Below are positions 14,910-23,656 of a DNA stretch of 43,701 nucleotides, piece by piece. A program made the position numbers and the translations under genes. The DNA lies in assembly GCA_036675505.1 (NCBI GenBank), contig JAKFEW010000107.1, positions 1 to 43,701 on the forward strand, given 5' to 3'. How positions within the stretch are numbered: position 1 is the first letter of the stretch; every line of letters begins with the position of its first letter. A model generated the notes under the pieces. The model ran no database searches, was not told the DNA's origin, and saw nothing but the letters and a program-made list of their open reading frames with translations. The stretch comes from JAKFEW01 sp036675505 (GTDB lineage Bacteria > Cyanobacteriota > Sericytochromatia > S15B-MN24 > JAQBPE01).

Positions 14910-15656
14910 ATGCTCAACACGTTATATTCGATCTACGCCTGGCTCGTCTGGGTCGCCTGCTTGCTCGTCCTCGGGCTGCCGGCGGTGCTCCTCACGGCGA
15001 TCAACCCGGAGGTAGGCTTCCGCTTCGTGCGCTGGGGCTCGCGCTTCGCGCTCGGGCTGGCGGGCATCCGCGTCACCGTGACCGGCGCCGAGAACGTCGA
15101 TTGGTCGCGGGCCTACGTGGTCATGGGCAACCACCAGAGCATCCTCGATCCCTTCGTGGTGCTGCCGGCCTTCCCGCGCCGGCCGATCGCGATCGAGAAG
15201 GTCGAGAACCTCAAGCTGCCGGTCTACGGCTGGCTGACGCGCGCCTGGGGCAACATCGCGATCAAGCGCGAGGATCGCGAGCATGCGATCGCCGGCGTGG
15301 AATCGGCCAAGGAGCGGCTCGCCGCGGGCCACAGCATCGGCATCATGCCGGAGGGCACGCGCACCAAGGACGGCAGCATCGGGCCTTTCAAGAAGGGCGG
15401 CTTCCACCTCGCGCTGGGCGCCGGCGCGGACATCTTGCCCTTCACGATCAAGGGCGCCTTCGAGGTCGTCGCGCGCGACGGCTGGCAGGTGGGCCGCACG
15501 CCGATCGAGGTGACCTTCCTGCCGCCGATCGCCACCAGCGACTACTCGCGCGAGACGCTCGACGACCTGATCGCGCGGGTGCGCGACGTCGTGGAGACAA
15601 ACTACCGATCAGGCCAGCCGATCGTCATGACGGGCGAGCCGACCTACAGGGCCTGA
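14910..15656 (+). CDS. plsC: 1-acyl-sn-glycerol-3-phosphate acyltransferase
   Basis: A 248-residue acyltransferase that converts lysophosphatidic acid to phosphatidic acid in membrane lipid synthesis. An N-terminal membrane helix (about 8-30) precedes the catalytic NHQSILD motif with His75 and Asp80. The second family block is IAIEKVENLK, the third the substrate-binding EGTR (148-151), and the fourth the VTFLPPI-type strand. Length and order are typical of bacterial PlsC. It starts ATG at 14910 with TCAGGA directly upstream. It ends 13 bases inside the convergent NHL gene. Confidence 0.94.
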   Translation: MLNTLYSIYAWLVWVACLLVLGLPAVLLTAINPEVGFRFVRWGSRFALGLAGIRVTVTGAENVDWSRAYVVMGNHQSILDPFVVLPAFPRRPIAIEKVENLKLPVYGWLTRAWGNIAIKREDREHAIAGVESAKERLAAGHSIGIMPEGTRTKDGSIGPFKKGGFHLALGAGADILPFTIKGAFEVVARDGWQVGRTPIEVTFLPPIATSDYSRETLDDLIARVRDVVETNYRSGQPIVMTGEPTYRA

Positions 15657-17518
15657 GCGCCTGTCGGCGGGCTGATTCGGCGCAGGCGCTCGAGCGGCTG
15701 GCCGTCGGGGCCCGGGCCGCTGTCGTGCAGGAACAGCGTGCCGTCCGCGGCCGCCGCGAGGTGCTGCGGCGTCGAGAAGCTCGCGCGCCAGCCCGGGCCG
15801 TCGGCGCTGCCGTCCGCGCCGCTGCCCGCCACCAGGAAGACCGAGCCCTGGGGCGAGATGCGCCGCACGCGCCGCGAGCCGGCGTCGGTCAGGTACAGGT
15901 TGCCGGAAGCATCGAGCGCGACGCCGGTGGGGCGGCCGATGCGCGCGAAAGCACCGCGGCCGTTGCGGTAGAAGGCTTCGCCGGGCCGGCCGGCGACGGT
16001 CTCGACGCTGTAGCCCGCGGCGCCTTTCACCAGGCGGCGGATGCAGGCGTTGCGCGTGTCGGCCACGTAGATCGCGCCGTCGGGGCCGGTGGCGAGGCTG
16101 TAGGGGAAGCGGAACAGCGCCTCGTCGGCCGGGCCGTCCTGGTGGCCGGGCAGCCCCCAGCGGCCGGCCACCTTGCGCGGCAGCGCCTTGCCCGGCTCGA
16201 AGGCGAGCACGACGTGCAGCTTGGGCATGGGCACGAAGATCTGGCCGTCGGCGCCGACGGCGATGCGGCCGAGCGCCGCGAGCGCATTCTCGTCGCGCGT
16301 GCGCACGAACGGGCCGCCGGCGCGCTTGGTCAGGGCCCCGCCCGGGCCGCCGCAGATCCACATGGCCTTGCGCGCGTCGAGCCCGGCCGCCACGAGCTCG
16401 CCGTTCGGCGCGAAGGCCAGCGAGACGGGCGGCAGGAGGTCGGTGGGCAGGCTCGCGAAGTCGGTGGCGGTGCCGGCGGCGTCCAGGCGGACGATCCGGA
16501 CCGGCGCAGTGTCGGTCGCGAGGTAGAGCCGGCCTTCGGCGTCGGCCGCGAAGACCCCGCCTTCTTCGGTGATGCCCGCGGCCTGGGTCAGCACGCCGAG
16601 CTCGCGCAGGCGCGCGGCGTCGACCGCCGGGGCGACGGTCCAGGCGTCCGTGGGCTCGGCCGCGGCGGCGGCGATCTCGGTCGCGACCCTGGCGATCCCG
16701 TCGTGGTCGAGCGCGAGCTGGTCGAAGGCCGCGACCACGTCGTGCGAGTCGCGGCCGAGGAAGGGCAGCGTCTCGGGCGCGAGGGCAGCGCGCACGCGCT
16801 CGGCGAGGCGCATGAAGCGCGCGAGGGCGCGCGGCCGCGCAGCCAGCGCGCCGCGCCGCAGCAGCACGCCGAGCTTGGCGGCCACCAGCGTGGTCGCCGC
16901 GTCGACGTCGAGCTTGAGCCCCGCGCCGTCCTCGGGCGGCTCGGCCGGCGCGCGCAGCACGACGGGCGAGCCTGCGAGGTCGAACTCGGCCTGGATGAAG
17001 AAGGCCTGGTCGCCCGCGGGCAGGGCCTGGAACCGGAAGGACCCGTCGGGTGCTGTGGTGACGCGCTCGCTGCTCACCGGCTGGCCCGCGGCGTCGACCA
17101 GCCTGAGGGTGGCGCCGGCGATCGCGTCTTGCGAGAGGGCGAGCAAGCCGAAGGCGGACGCCAGGGCAGGCCCCGCGTTGGTCGCGACCAGGCCGGTCGG
17201 CGACTTGAGCTTGCCGATGATGCCCGCCGCCTGCGGGCCGACCCCGGCATCCGGGTTGGGGATCGCGCCGGGGTCAGGACCGTCGCCAGGGCCCGCGCCG
17301 TTGCCCGGCTGCACGCTCACGCGCGGCCGCTCGCCGGGGTTCGCCGCGCCGCCGGCCGCCGTCGGGTCGCCGGGGAGCCCGGCCGGGGCGCGCGGCTCGC
17401 GGATCGCCGCCGCCTGGGTCGTCTCTGTGGCCACGGGGCGCGGGGCCTTGACCGGCGTGACGACGCAGCCCGCGAGGAGGGCTGCGAGGAGGGTCAGGCT
17501 GGTGCGGCGGTTCGGCAT
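15644..17518 (-). CDS. NHL-repeat lipoprotein
   Basis: A 624-residue predicted lipoprotein (LLAGC, Cys at residue 18). A Pro/Gly-rich linker (about 20-100) is followed by a carboxypeptidase-regulatory-like beta sandwich (ATLRLVDAAGQPV, TAPDGSFRF). The C-terminal half (about 330-620) holds NHL/YncE-like beta-propeller repeats: SLATGPDGAIYVADTRN, GVALDASGNLYLTDAGS and LAAAADGTLFLHD. Such propellers usually mediate protein or ligand binding outside the membrane. Promoter element GGGTATAAC lies 17 bases before the ATG, with CAGGAGCG as ribosome site. The 3-prime ends of this gene and plsC overlap by 13 bases. Confidence 0.85.
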   Translation of the reverse strand: MPNRRTSLTLLAALLAGCVVTPVKAPRPVATETTQAAAIREPRAPAGLPGDPTAAGGAANPGERPRVSVQPGNGAGPGDGPDPGAIPNPDAGVGPQAAGIIGKLKSPTGLVATNAGPALASAFGLLALSQDAIAGATLRLVDAAGQPVSSERVTTAPDGSFRFQALPAGDQAFFIQAEFDLAGSPVVLRAPAEPPEDGAGLKLDVDAATTLVAAKLGVLLRRGALAARPRALARFMRLAERVRAALAPETLPFLGRDSHDVVAAFDQLALDHDGIARVATEIAAAAAEPTDAWTVAPAVDAARLRELGVLTQAAGITEEGGVFAADAEGRLYLATDTAPVRIVRLDAAGTATDFASLPTDLLPPVSLAFAPNGELVAAGLDARKAMWICGGPGGALTKRAGGPFVRTRDENALAALGRIAVGADGQIFVPMPKLHVVLAFEPGKALPRKVAGRWGLPGHQDGPADEALFRFPYSLATGPDGAIYVADTRNACIRRLVKGAAGYSVETVAGRPGEAFYRNGRGAFARIGRPTGVALDASGNLYLTDAGSRRVRRISPQGSVFLVAGSGADGSADGPGWRASFSTPQHLAAAADGTLFLHDSGPGPDGQPLERLRRISPPTGAQAL

Positions 17519-17534
17519 GAAGCGCTCCTGGGCG

Positions 17535-17543
17535 GGTTATACC
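17535..17543 (-). promoter_or_regulatory. GGGTATAAC promoter-like element for the NHL gene
   Basis: The minus-strand GGGTATAAC is identical to the element at 204-212. It lies 17 bases before the start codon. Confidence 0.5.
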
Positions 17544-17555
17544 CGGAAATCCGCA

Positions 17556-17592
17556 CCCCGCCCTCGGGTGCCTCAGGCACCCGAGGGCGGGG
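17556..17592. terminator. Perfect 18-bp inverted repeat between lipoprotein genes
   Basis: Two perfect 18-base arms (17556-17573 and 17575-17592) are separated by a single C; the folded form would open a loop of a few bases. It lies 17 bases after the stop of the upstream minus-strand lipoprotein gene and before the NHL promoter, the position of a terminator. No clear U-run follows, so it may act through Rho or as an RNA-stabilising end. Confidence 0.65.
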
Positions 17593-17609
17593 ATGGGGCT
17601 CGCCGCAGC

Positions 17610-18599
17610 CTAGGGCTGGGCCGCGGTCGCCACGGGATCGACCGCCGCGGGCTCCTCGGCCGCCTCGTCGCCCGTCACGGGCTCGAGCTCGTCGAGGTCC
17701 GCCGTGTCCTCGTTGCCGCCGAAGGTCCAGGTCTTGGTGGCGATCACGGCGCCCGCGGCGTTCTTCCAGGTGATCGTGCCGGTGCCAGCGAAGTGGCCGT
17801 CGGTGTCGATCGTGCGGGTCGCGTCGGCGGCGCGGGTCGTGCCGTCCTTGAGCGTCGTCAGGCTGGTGCGCTTCACGAGGTAGGCGCCGTCGGCCTGCAG
17901 GGTCTTGTCGCTGCTGGCCGTCAGGCTGGCGCCGTTCGGCATCTGCTGGGTGAACTCGCCCTGGGCGGTGATCAGCGCCTTGGTCTCGGCGTCGACCGTG
18001 ATCGTGCCCTTCACCTGGCGCGCGAAGGTCTTGCCGCCGGCCTTCACCTCCATCGAATAGTCGATCGCCTTGGTCTGCGTGCCGTCGCCGTTGTCGCTCC
18101 AGGGCACCGCGCGGAAGGCCCGGCGCACGTCCTCGCGGTGGGCGAGCTTGGCCTTGACGAGCTTGTGGCGGGCCGCGGCGCGCACGACGAGCTTGCGGCG
18201 GACCTCGTGGCGGAGGATGCCCCAGGCGAACACGCGGGCCTTGATCTTCGCCCGCATCGTGGGCAGCCAGCCCAGCCCGCCGAGGCCCTGCAGCTGGTAG
18301 CCGCCCTGCTCGTCGGCGAAGGCCTCGAAGGCGTCGAGCGTGGTGTCGACGTCGCCGTCGACCTGCGCCGCTGCTGCTTCTTCGGTCTGGACCGCGGCGG
18401 CGGCGCCCTTGAGCACCATCACGCTGGGGGCGAGGCGCTCGGCGACCTTCGTCTTGGCGCTGGCCACCTTGGCGGTGAGCTGGGCCTTGGCGGCCGCGAC
18501 GCGCTGCGTCGGACGGGCCAGCGGGGCGATCGGCAGGGTGGTCGCGCAGCCGCTCAGGGTGGCGAGAATCAGGGCGGCGGTCAGGGTGATCTTGGTCAT
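17610..18599 (-). CDS. Lipoprotein, unknown function
   Basis: A 329-residue predicted lipoprotein (LSGC, Cys at residue 18). An Ala-rich helical N-terminal part is followed by a basic stretch (VRRKLVVRAAARHKLVKAK). The C-terminal half is a strand-rich domain with repeated patterns of the type GTxTVDAETKALITAQGEF and ATRTIDTDGHFAGTGTITW, which look like a beta-sheet made of similar strands. No named family recognised. It starts ATG at 18599 with GAGAGGACC just upstream. The C-terminal tail is acidic (DTADLDELEP). Confidence 0.8.
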   Translation of the reverse strand: MTKITLTAALILATLSGCATTLPIAPLARPTQRVAAAKAQLTAKVASAKTKVAERLAPSVMVLKGAAAAVQTEEAAAAQVDGDVDTTLDAFEAFADEQGGYQLQGLGGLGWLPTMRAKIKARVFAWGILRHEVRRKLVVRAAARHKLVKAKLAHREDVRRAFRAVPWSDNGDGTQTKAIDYSMEVKAGGKTFARQVKGTITVDAETKALITAQGEFTQQMPNGASLTASSDKTLQADGAYLVKRTSLTTLKDGTTRAADATRTIDTDGHFAGTGTITWKNAAGAVIATKTWTFGGNEDTADLDELEPVTGDEAAEEPAAVDPVATAAQP

Positions 18600-18810
18600 G
18601 GTCGGGTCCTCTCGTTCAAACGCTCACTCGGGGGTTTCGCTTCGGCGGCGCTCTCGGCGCGGCTCACGAGTTGGATATCCCGCGGGCGGGTTCCGGATCG
18701 ATTCCGCGCGACCCGCTGGAACCGTAAGAACGGATTAAGTTCCGGTCAAGAAGCCTTTACCTGGCGGGGCCGGAACCGGAACCGGGTACGGGAGGCGCTG
18801 AGGAAGCCGC
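18600..18810. other. Divergent promoter region, no gene seen
   Basis: A 211-base gap between two divergent genes. It contains GATTAAGTTCC (18733), a CGGAACCGGAACCGG direct repeat (18770-18785), GGGATATCC on the minus strand near 18677 and GGGTACGG before the plus-strand start. Probably two divergent promoters; nothing more definite. Confidence 0.35.
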
Positions 18811-19053
18811 ATGATCGCGCCCATCGACGAGGCGGAACGCGCGCGCCTGCGCCGGGAGGGCGAGGCCGGCGATCCCGATGCCTGGTTCGAGCTCGGCCTG
18901 CTCACCTGGCACGCCGGCGGGCCGAACCACGTGCCGCTCGCGCGCGCGATCCGTGCCGAGACGCGCGCGAAGGGGCTGCGGGCCGAGGTCGTGGCGACGG
19001 AGACCGAGCGGGCTTTCTACTGGCTGGTGGACCGGGTGCGGGACGGGATTTGA
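18811..19053 (+). CDS. Small soluble protein, possibly one Sel1-like repeat
   Basis: An 80-residue charged, Ala/Arg-rich protein. The stretch AGDPDAWFELGLLTWHAG resembles the first helix of a Sel1/TPR-like repeat, and the next gene encodes a Sel1-repeat protein, so this may be a small relative. No signal peptide. GAGGAAGCC precedes the ATG. The next gene has its own promoter-like element 72 bases downstream and need not be co-transcribed. Confidence 0.6.
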   Translation: MIAPIDEAERARLRREGEAGDPDAWFELGLLTWHAGGPNHVPLARAIRAETRAKGLRAEVVATETERAFYWLVDRVRDGI

Positions 19054-19086
19054 TCCCGCGGTTCTCGGCAGGATCTCGGCGATCCG

Positions 19087-19096
19087 GGGGTATGAC
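19087..19096 (+). promoter_or_regulatory. GGGGTATGAC promoter-like element
   Basis: It lies 30 bases before the Sel1-repeat ATG. It is a member of the recurrent GGGTATA/C set. Confidence 0.45.
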
Positions 19097-19125
19097 TACC
19101 TCCCGGGCGAGCGAGGGAGGGTCGG

Positions 19126-20445
19126 ATGTACGGAATCGCGATCGGCGTGGCATTGCTCATGGCGCAAGCGCAGCCATCCGAGCCCGCGATCGTCATTTCG
19201 GGGCCTTCGCCGATCGTCATTCCGCTGGACGGTAGCGATCTCGGCGCCAGTCAGCTGACGCTGTTCCGGCCGCCCGATCTCCAGGCCGTGCCGGGTGCCG
19301 AGGCGCTCACCAAGCTGGTTCAGGCAGCCGATCGGGGGGACCTGGACGCGCAATACAGGCTGGGGCTCGTCCTCGTCTATGGCGCCGGCGCCCAGGCCGA
19401 CCCCGCGGCCGGCGTCGCCTGGCTCCAGCGGGCCGCCAAGGGTGATCACGCGCGTGCCCACGTCTTTCTTGGCGAGCTGCACAGCTTCGGCGTGCTGGTC
19501 TCGCGCGACGCGACGTTCGCCCGCCTGCACTTCCGGGCGGCAGCACGGAAGGGAAACCGCGACGGCCGTTACTGGGCCGCCTCCTCCTTTCTCGACCCCT
19601 TAGAGCCGTCGCTCGGTCGCCGGGACGTCGAAGCGGGCCTGAAAATGATGCGCGAGCTGGCGATGACGGGTGACAAGGCGGCGTGGAGCCGATTGGGGGA
19701 CACCTACCGCAGCGGGATCCGGAACCGGAAGACCGGCGAGCGGCTGTTGGCCCCGGATTTCAGCGAGGCCCTGCGCTGGTACGAGAAGGGCGCGGCGGCG
19801 GGCGATCGGACGGCCATGTTCATCCTCGGCGACCTGATTTTGGCGCGGCATCCCGCGCCGAAGCCGTTCGAAAAGGCCCGGCGCTGGTTCCGCGAGGCCG
19901 CCCGGGCCGGGCACACCAACGCCGAGCTCCGGCTCGCGGAAATGTACGAGCTCGGGTTGGGGGGCGCGTCGGATTACGCGAAGGCGTGGGCGATCTACCG
20001 CAAGTTCGAGGACTCAGGAAACGTCGGCGATCGGTGGCGCCTGGGCCGGATGTACGAGTTCGGCCGCGGCGTTCGCCGCGATCTCGGCAAGGCCCTCGCG
20101 TTTTACACGCACGATAGGGGCCTGATGCCCCAGGCCGAGGTCCTCCGGATCGCCCGGTCGATCGAGGCGGGGCGCGGGTTTCAGCGGGATATCGCCAAGG
20201 CGCGGGCCTTCTATTGTTTCGCCGTGGACATCCCGGCCGGGGCCTTCCGCGGCGCGCAGCTTTGCGAAGGCGGAATCGGCGGCGCGGTGGATCTGCGCGA
20301 GGCTTACAGCCTGTACTTCGTGGCCGCCCATGACGGTCACGCCGGCGCGCGCGACGGCCTACGCCGCGTGGCGGGGCGGCTGGATGAGGGGACGCGGCGG
20401 GAGGTCGAGGAAGAGATGAACGGCTGGCTTTCCGATCGCGACTGA
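19126..20445 (+). CDS. Exported Sel1-repeat (SLR) protein
   Basis: A 439-residue protein. A short hydrophobic N-terminus (MYGIAIGVALLMAQA) looks like a cleavable signal. From about residue 65 to 420 it is built from Sel1-type helical repeats with the A-x-x-x-LG-x-x-Y-x-x-G and A-x-x-W-x-x-x-A-A pattern (AQYRLGLVLVYGAG, AVAWLQRAAKGDH, ALRWYEKGAAAGD, AELRLAEMYELGLGG, RWRLGRMYEFGRG). Sel1 proteins are scaffolds for protein-protein contacts, in bacteria often at the envelope or in signalling. GAGGGAGGG is the ribosome site. The codons and style differ slightly from neighbours, with more AT-rich intervals. Confidence 0.88.
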   Translation: MYGIAIGVALLMAQAQPSEPAIVISGPSPIVIPLDGSDLGASQLTLFRPPDLQAVPGAEALTKLVQAADRGDLDAQYRLGLVLVYGAGAQADPAAGVAWLQRAAKGDHARAHVFLGELHSFGVLVSRDATFARLHFRAAARKGNRDGRYWAASSFLDPLEPSLGRRDVEAGLKMMRELAMTGDKAAWSRLGDTYRSGIRNRKTGERLLAPDFSEALRWYEKGAAAGDRTAMFILGDLILARHPAPKPFEKARRWFREAARAGHTNAELRLAEMYELGLGGASDYAKAWAIYRKFEDSGNVGDRWRLGRMYEFGRGVRRDLGKALAFYTHDRGLMPQAEVLRIARSIEAGRGFQRDIAKARAFYCFAVDIPAGAFRGAQLCEGGIGGAVDLREAYSLYFVAAHDGHAGARDGLRRVAGRLDEGTRREVEEEMNGWLSDRD

Positions 20446-20474
20446 GGCCCACAGCCATTCCCCCACCCAGGGCG

Positions 20475-23400
20475 TTAACGCAGGGCGCGGTAGGCGGCCT
20501 CGATCTCCTCGCTCGGCGGCAAGCCGAGCTGGGCCTTGCGCGCCTTGCGGCAGTCCCAGTAGGTCTGGCGGGCCTTCTCGGGTAGCCCCGCGGCCAGGTA
20601 GAGGTCCATCAGCGCCTGGTAGGGTGCCTCGTCGGTGCCCGTGATGCCCGCGATGCGCGTCAAAACGTTCTCCGCGGCAGCCGCGTCGCCGGCCTGGCGC
20701 TTCTCGCCAGCCAGCGCCAGGGCGGCCGCGACCGCCTGGCCGCGGGCCTTCTCGCGCTCGGCCTCGAAGTAGCGCTGGAAAAACGGTTCGTCGAGCAGGT
20801 TCCCGCGGTAGAGCGCGATCGCTCGCGCGCGATCGCCCGCGGCCAGCGCGGCCTCGAAGTCTGCCATGTCGAGGCGGACGTGGTCCCAACCGAGCCGGTA
20901 GCGCTCGCCCTCGAGCAGCACGAAGCGGCTCGGCGCGCCTTTCGCCAGGTGCGGCTCGAGCGCGTGGCGGAGGTAGGAGATCGCGACCTTGAGCGTGGTG
21001 AAACGCCCGCCACCTGGCTCCTCGCCGCCCATGAGCTCGGCGAGCTCGGGCAGCGCGAGGCCGCGCGGGTAGAGCGCGAGGGCGGCGAGCGCGAGCTGGG
21101 CCTTGCGGCGGACCCATTGGTCGACGAGGACGCCGCCGACGCGGGCTTCGAGGGTGCCGAGGAGATTCAGCTGGAGGATCGCTTCGTTGGTGGTGGCGGG
21201 TTTGGTCCCGAGTCCCGAGTTCCGAGTCCCGAGTTCGCGAATCGCCTGGTCCCGAGCGTCATCGCGAGCAACGTCCCGCACCGTGGCTGCCTCCAGCTCG
21301 GAACTCGGAACTCGAAACTCGGGACTCGAGCGGAGCGAGTCGAGCTCCTCCCACAACAGCTGATCCTGCTCCCGCAGGAACCCGTACCCCTGCGCGGCCA
21401 TCACCGCCTCCGCCGCCGCCAGGTCCGCGCGGGCCCCCTCGGCCTGCCCTGCCCGCAGCCTGGCCGCCGCGCGGAAGAGCCGCGCCCGCACGGCGTGCAG
21501 CTTCGCCCCCAGCCCCTCGAACTCCGCGAGCGCCGCGTCCAGCAGCGCGATCGCCTCCCCCGGCCGGCCCGCCAGGTCCAGCGCGCGCGCCGCGGGCAGC
21601 CTCGGCGCGACGTCGTACAGGCTGCCGCCCGTGAGCTCGACCCCCGCCACGATCGCCGCCACGCGCGCGAGCTGCCGTCGCTGCAGCGCGAGCCAGGCCT
21701 GGCGCTCGGCCACGAGCTTGAGGCCTTGCGCGAAGCCGGCCGCCTCGAAGGTCGCCACCGCGCGCTTGAAGGCCTCGTCGGCGCCCGCGAGGTCGCCGCG
21801 CGCCGCGAGCAGCTGGCCGAGGATCGTGTCGGCGCAGCCGAGGTCGTGCCAGTCGAGCACGTCGCGCCAGGTCGCGGGCAGGCCGCGCAGCGCCTCGTCG
21901 GCGCCCTCCGGCGAGCCGCGCAGCAGCGCGAGGTGTGCGCGCAGGAACGACGCGAAGATCCCGTAAGGGTGGAAGCCCCATTCGCCCGCCACCGCCACCG
22001 CCCGCGCGGCGGCGCGCTCGGCCGCGTCGAGGTCGCCGAGGTTGAGGTGCGCGGTGTAGAGGTTGATCAGCGCCACCGCGTGGCTCGCCGCCACCTCGAC
22101 GTCGCGGCCCGCCGGCACGGCCAACACTTCCTCGTGGCACTCACGCATGAGCGCGAGGTCGCCGCGCTGCTCCGCGATGAAGCCGCGGCTCGCGTGCAGA
22201 TCCGCGAGGTCCTCGGCCAGCGCGTCGGCCTGCCGGGCCTGGGCCTGCATCAGCAGCGGGCCGGCGCGCTTGAGGTCGTTTTCCATCAGGGCGACGTACG
22301 TGAGCCGCACGAGCGCCTTGACCACCCCAGCCAGGTCGCCGGCCGCCTCGAAGGCCGACCGGGCCCGGCTATATAGGTCGAGCGCTTCGACGTGGTCGCC
22401 CGCGCGGGCGCGGGCATGGCCGCGCCAAATCAGCACGGTGGGCTCCTGCTCCGCCACCTCCCGCGGGAAGGCCGCGAGCCAGCGGGCGATCGCCGCATGG
22501 CGTCCGGAGAAGCGCATCGCCGGGAAGGCTTGCGCGCAGGCGCGCGCTGCCGCGGGCCAATCCTCCATGGCCATCCGGTATGGCAGCGCCGCCTCGGGCC
22601 GCCCGCCCGCCTCGTGGCGCTCGGCCACGGCCGCGAGCCAGCCCGCGCGGGTGGCCGGGGCGTCCTCGCGGCGCGAGGCTTCGCGCAGGAAGGCCCGCAC
22701 GTGGGGCGGGAAGCGGTAGACCAGGCCGCCGTCATGGGCCGTCACCACGTGCTCGATCTCGAGCCGTTCGAGCCTCACGGCGACATCCGGCGCGCCGGTC
22801 ACGAGGCGCACGTCCTCCGGCCCGAGCTCCTCGAGCCAGCTCGCCGCGCGCAGGAACGCCCGCGTCTCGGCGTCGTGCGCGCGGTAGAGCTCCTCGGCCA
22901 CGTAATCGGCGAGCGCGCCCGCCGCGAGGCGCTCCCGGCGCCGCGTCGCGTCGAGCCCCGCGCCGAGGTCGGTCACGAGCACCCAACCGAGCGGCCAGCC
23001 GGCCAGCTCCGCCGCGAGCGTGGCGTCGGGCAGGAAGCCGCGCACGGCGCTGAAGGCCGCGGCCTCGGCTTCGTCGAAGGCCAGCGCCTCGGGCCCGAGC
23101 ACCCGCGCCCGGCCCTGGGCCGCCAGGCGGGCGGCCGGCAGGGCCAGCTTGCGGCGCGTGGCGACCAGCACCCGCACGCCCGGCGGCAGGCGCTCGAGCG
23201 CTGTGGCCAGGCCCTTCAAGAGCTCCGAGCCCGCCTCGGCCAGGTGGTGGGCGTCGTCGAGCGCGAGCCAGGCGCCCGGCCCGCCGTAAGCCGCGAGGCC
23301 CGCGAAGAGGCGCGTCCAGAGCTGGCGCGCGTCCACTTTGCCGCCCGCGAGCAGCGCCTCGATCTCGGCCCCGAAGCCCGGCACTTGCACGCGCACCGCC

Positions 23401-23642
23401 GCGAGTAGGTGGTGGAAGACCTCGGCGGGATCGGCGTCGAACGGGTCGCAGGCCAGCCACGCCGTGATCGCGCCCTCGGGGGCGCCGGCCAGCAGCCCGG
23501 CCAGGGCATGGGTCTTGCCGTAACCCGGGCCGGCCGCCAGCACCGTGAGTACGGGCGCCGCCACGAACCGCGGGCGCGCCACCGCGTAGGGCGGCGGGTC
23601 GGGGGGCCTCAGGCGGCCTTCGGCGATCCAAGGTGCGGTCAA
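20475..23642 (-). CDS. MalT-like AAA ATPase/TPR regulator with C-terminal BTAD-like domain
   Basis: About 1055 residues. The N-terminal STAND-type NTPase resembles MalT/LuxR large regulators: Walker A AGPGYGKT (about 37-44), Walker B WLALDDAHH, then VLVATRRKLALP. A long helical TPR-like sensor region follows. The C-terminus is a winged-helix/BTAD-like unit (LNLLGTLEARVGG, LALAALALYPRGLALPELAELMG, ISYLRHALEPHL, RYRLGWDHVRLDMADFEAAL, then helices to KARKAQLGLPPSEE), as in SARP-type activators. It probably binds ATP and an inducer, then DNA. The start is uncertain: TTG at 23642 gives the family-normal N-terminus just after the upstream stop (23657), while the longer frame merely re-reads the neighbour's low-complexity tail. 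The interdomain linker carries an inverted-repeat cluster. Confidence 0.85.
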   Translation of the reverse strand: MTAPWIAEGRLRPPDPPPYAVARPRFVAAPVLTVLAAGPGYGKTHALAGLLAGAPEGAITAWLACDPFDADPAEVFHHLLAAVRVQVPGFGAEIEALLAGGKVDARQLWTRLFAGLAAYGGPGAWLALDDAHHLAEAGSELLKGLATALERLPPGVRVLVATRRKLALPAARLAAQGRARVLGPEALAFDEAEAAAFSAVRGFLPDATLAAELAGWPLGWVLVTDLGAGLDATRRRERLAAGALADYVAEELYRAHDAETRAFLRAASWLEELGPEDVRLVTGAPDVAVRLERLEIEHVVTAHDGGLVYRFPPHVRAFLREASRREDAPATRAGWLAAVAERHEAGGRPEAALPYRMAMEDWPAAARACAQAFPAMRFSGRHAAIARWLAAFPREVAEQEPTVLIWRGHARARAGDHVEALDLYSRARSAFEAAGDLAGVVKALVRLTYVALMENDLKRAGPLLMQAQARQADALAEDLADLHASRGFIAEQRGDLALMRECHEEVLAVPAGRDVEVAASHAVALINLYTAHLNLGDLDAAERAAARAVAVAGEWGFHPYGIFASFLRAHLALLRGSPEGADEALRGLPATWRDVLDWHDLGCADTILGQLLAARGDLAGADEAFKRAVATFEAAGFAQGLKLVAERQAWLALQRRQLARVAAIVAGVELTGGSLYDVAPRLPAARALDLAGRPGEAIALLDAALAEFEGLGAKLHAVRARLFRAAARLRAGQAEGARADLAAAEAVMAAQGYGFLREQDQLLWEELDSLRSSPEFRVPSSELEAATVRDVARDDARDQAIRELGTRNSGLGTKPATTNEAILQLNLLGTLEARVGGVLVDQWVRRKAQLALAALALYPRGLALPELAELMGGEEPGGGRFTTLKVAISYLRHALEPHLAKGAPSRFVLLEGERYRLGWDHVRLDMADFEAALAAGDRARAIALYRGNLLDEPFFQRYFEAEREKARGQAVAAALALAGEKRQAGDAAAAENVLTRIAGITGTDEAPYQALMDLYLAAGLPEKARQTYWDCRKARKAQLGLPPSEEIEAAYRALR
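21204..21347. repeat. GAGTCCC/GAGTTCC inverted-repeat cluster inside the regulator gene
   Basis: The left arm (21204-21241) is a run of CGAGTCC and CGAGTTC units. The right arm (21295-21347) is a run of the reverse complements (CTCGGAA, CTCGAAA, CTCGGGA). About 50 bases separate them, and the arms could fold into a long hairpin. The element is in frame and encodes a Ser/Glu/Arg/Thr-rich linker between the TPR-like and BTAD-like domains. Confidence 0.8.
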
Positions 23643-23656
23643 TGGTGGCGGGGCAA

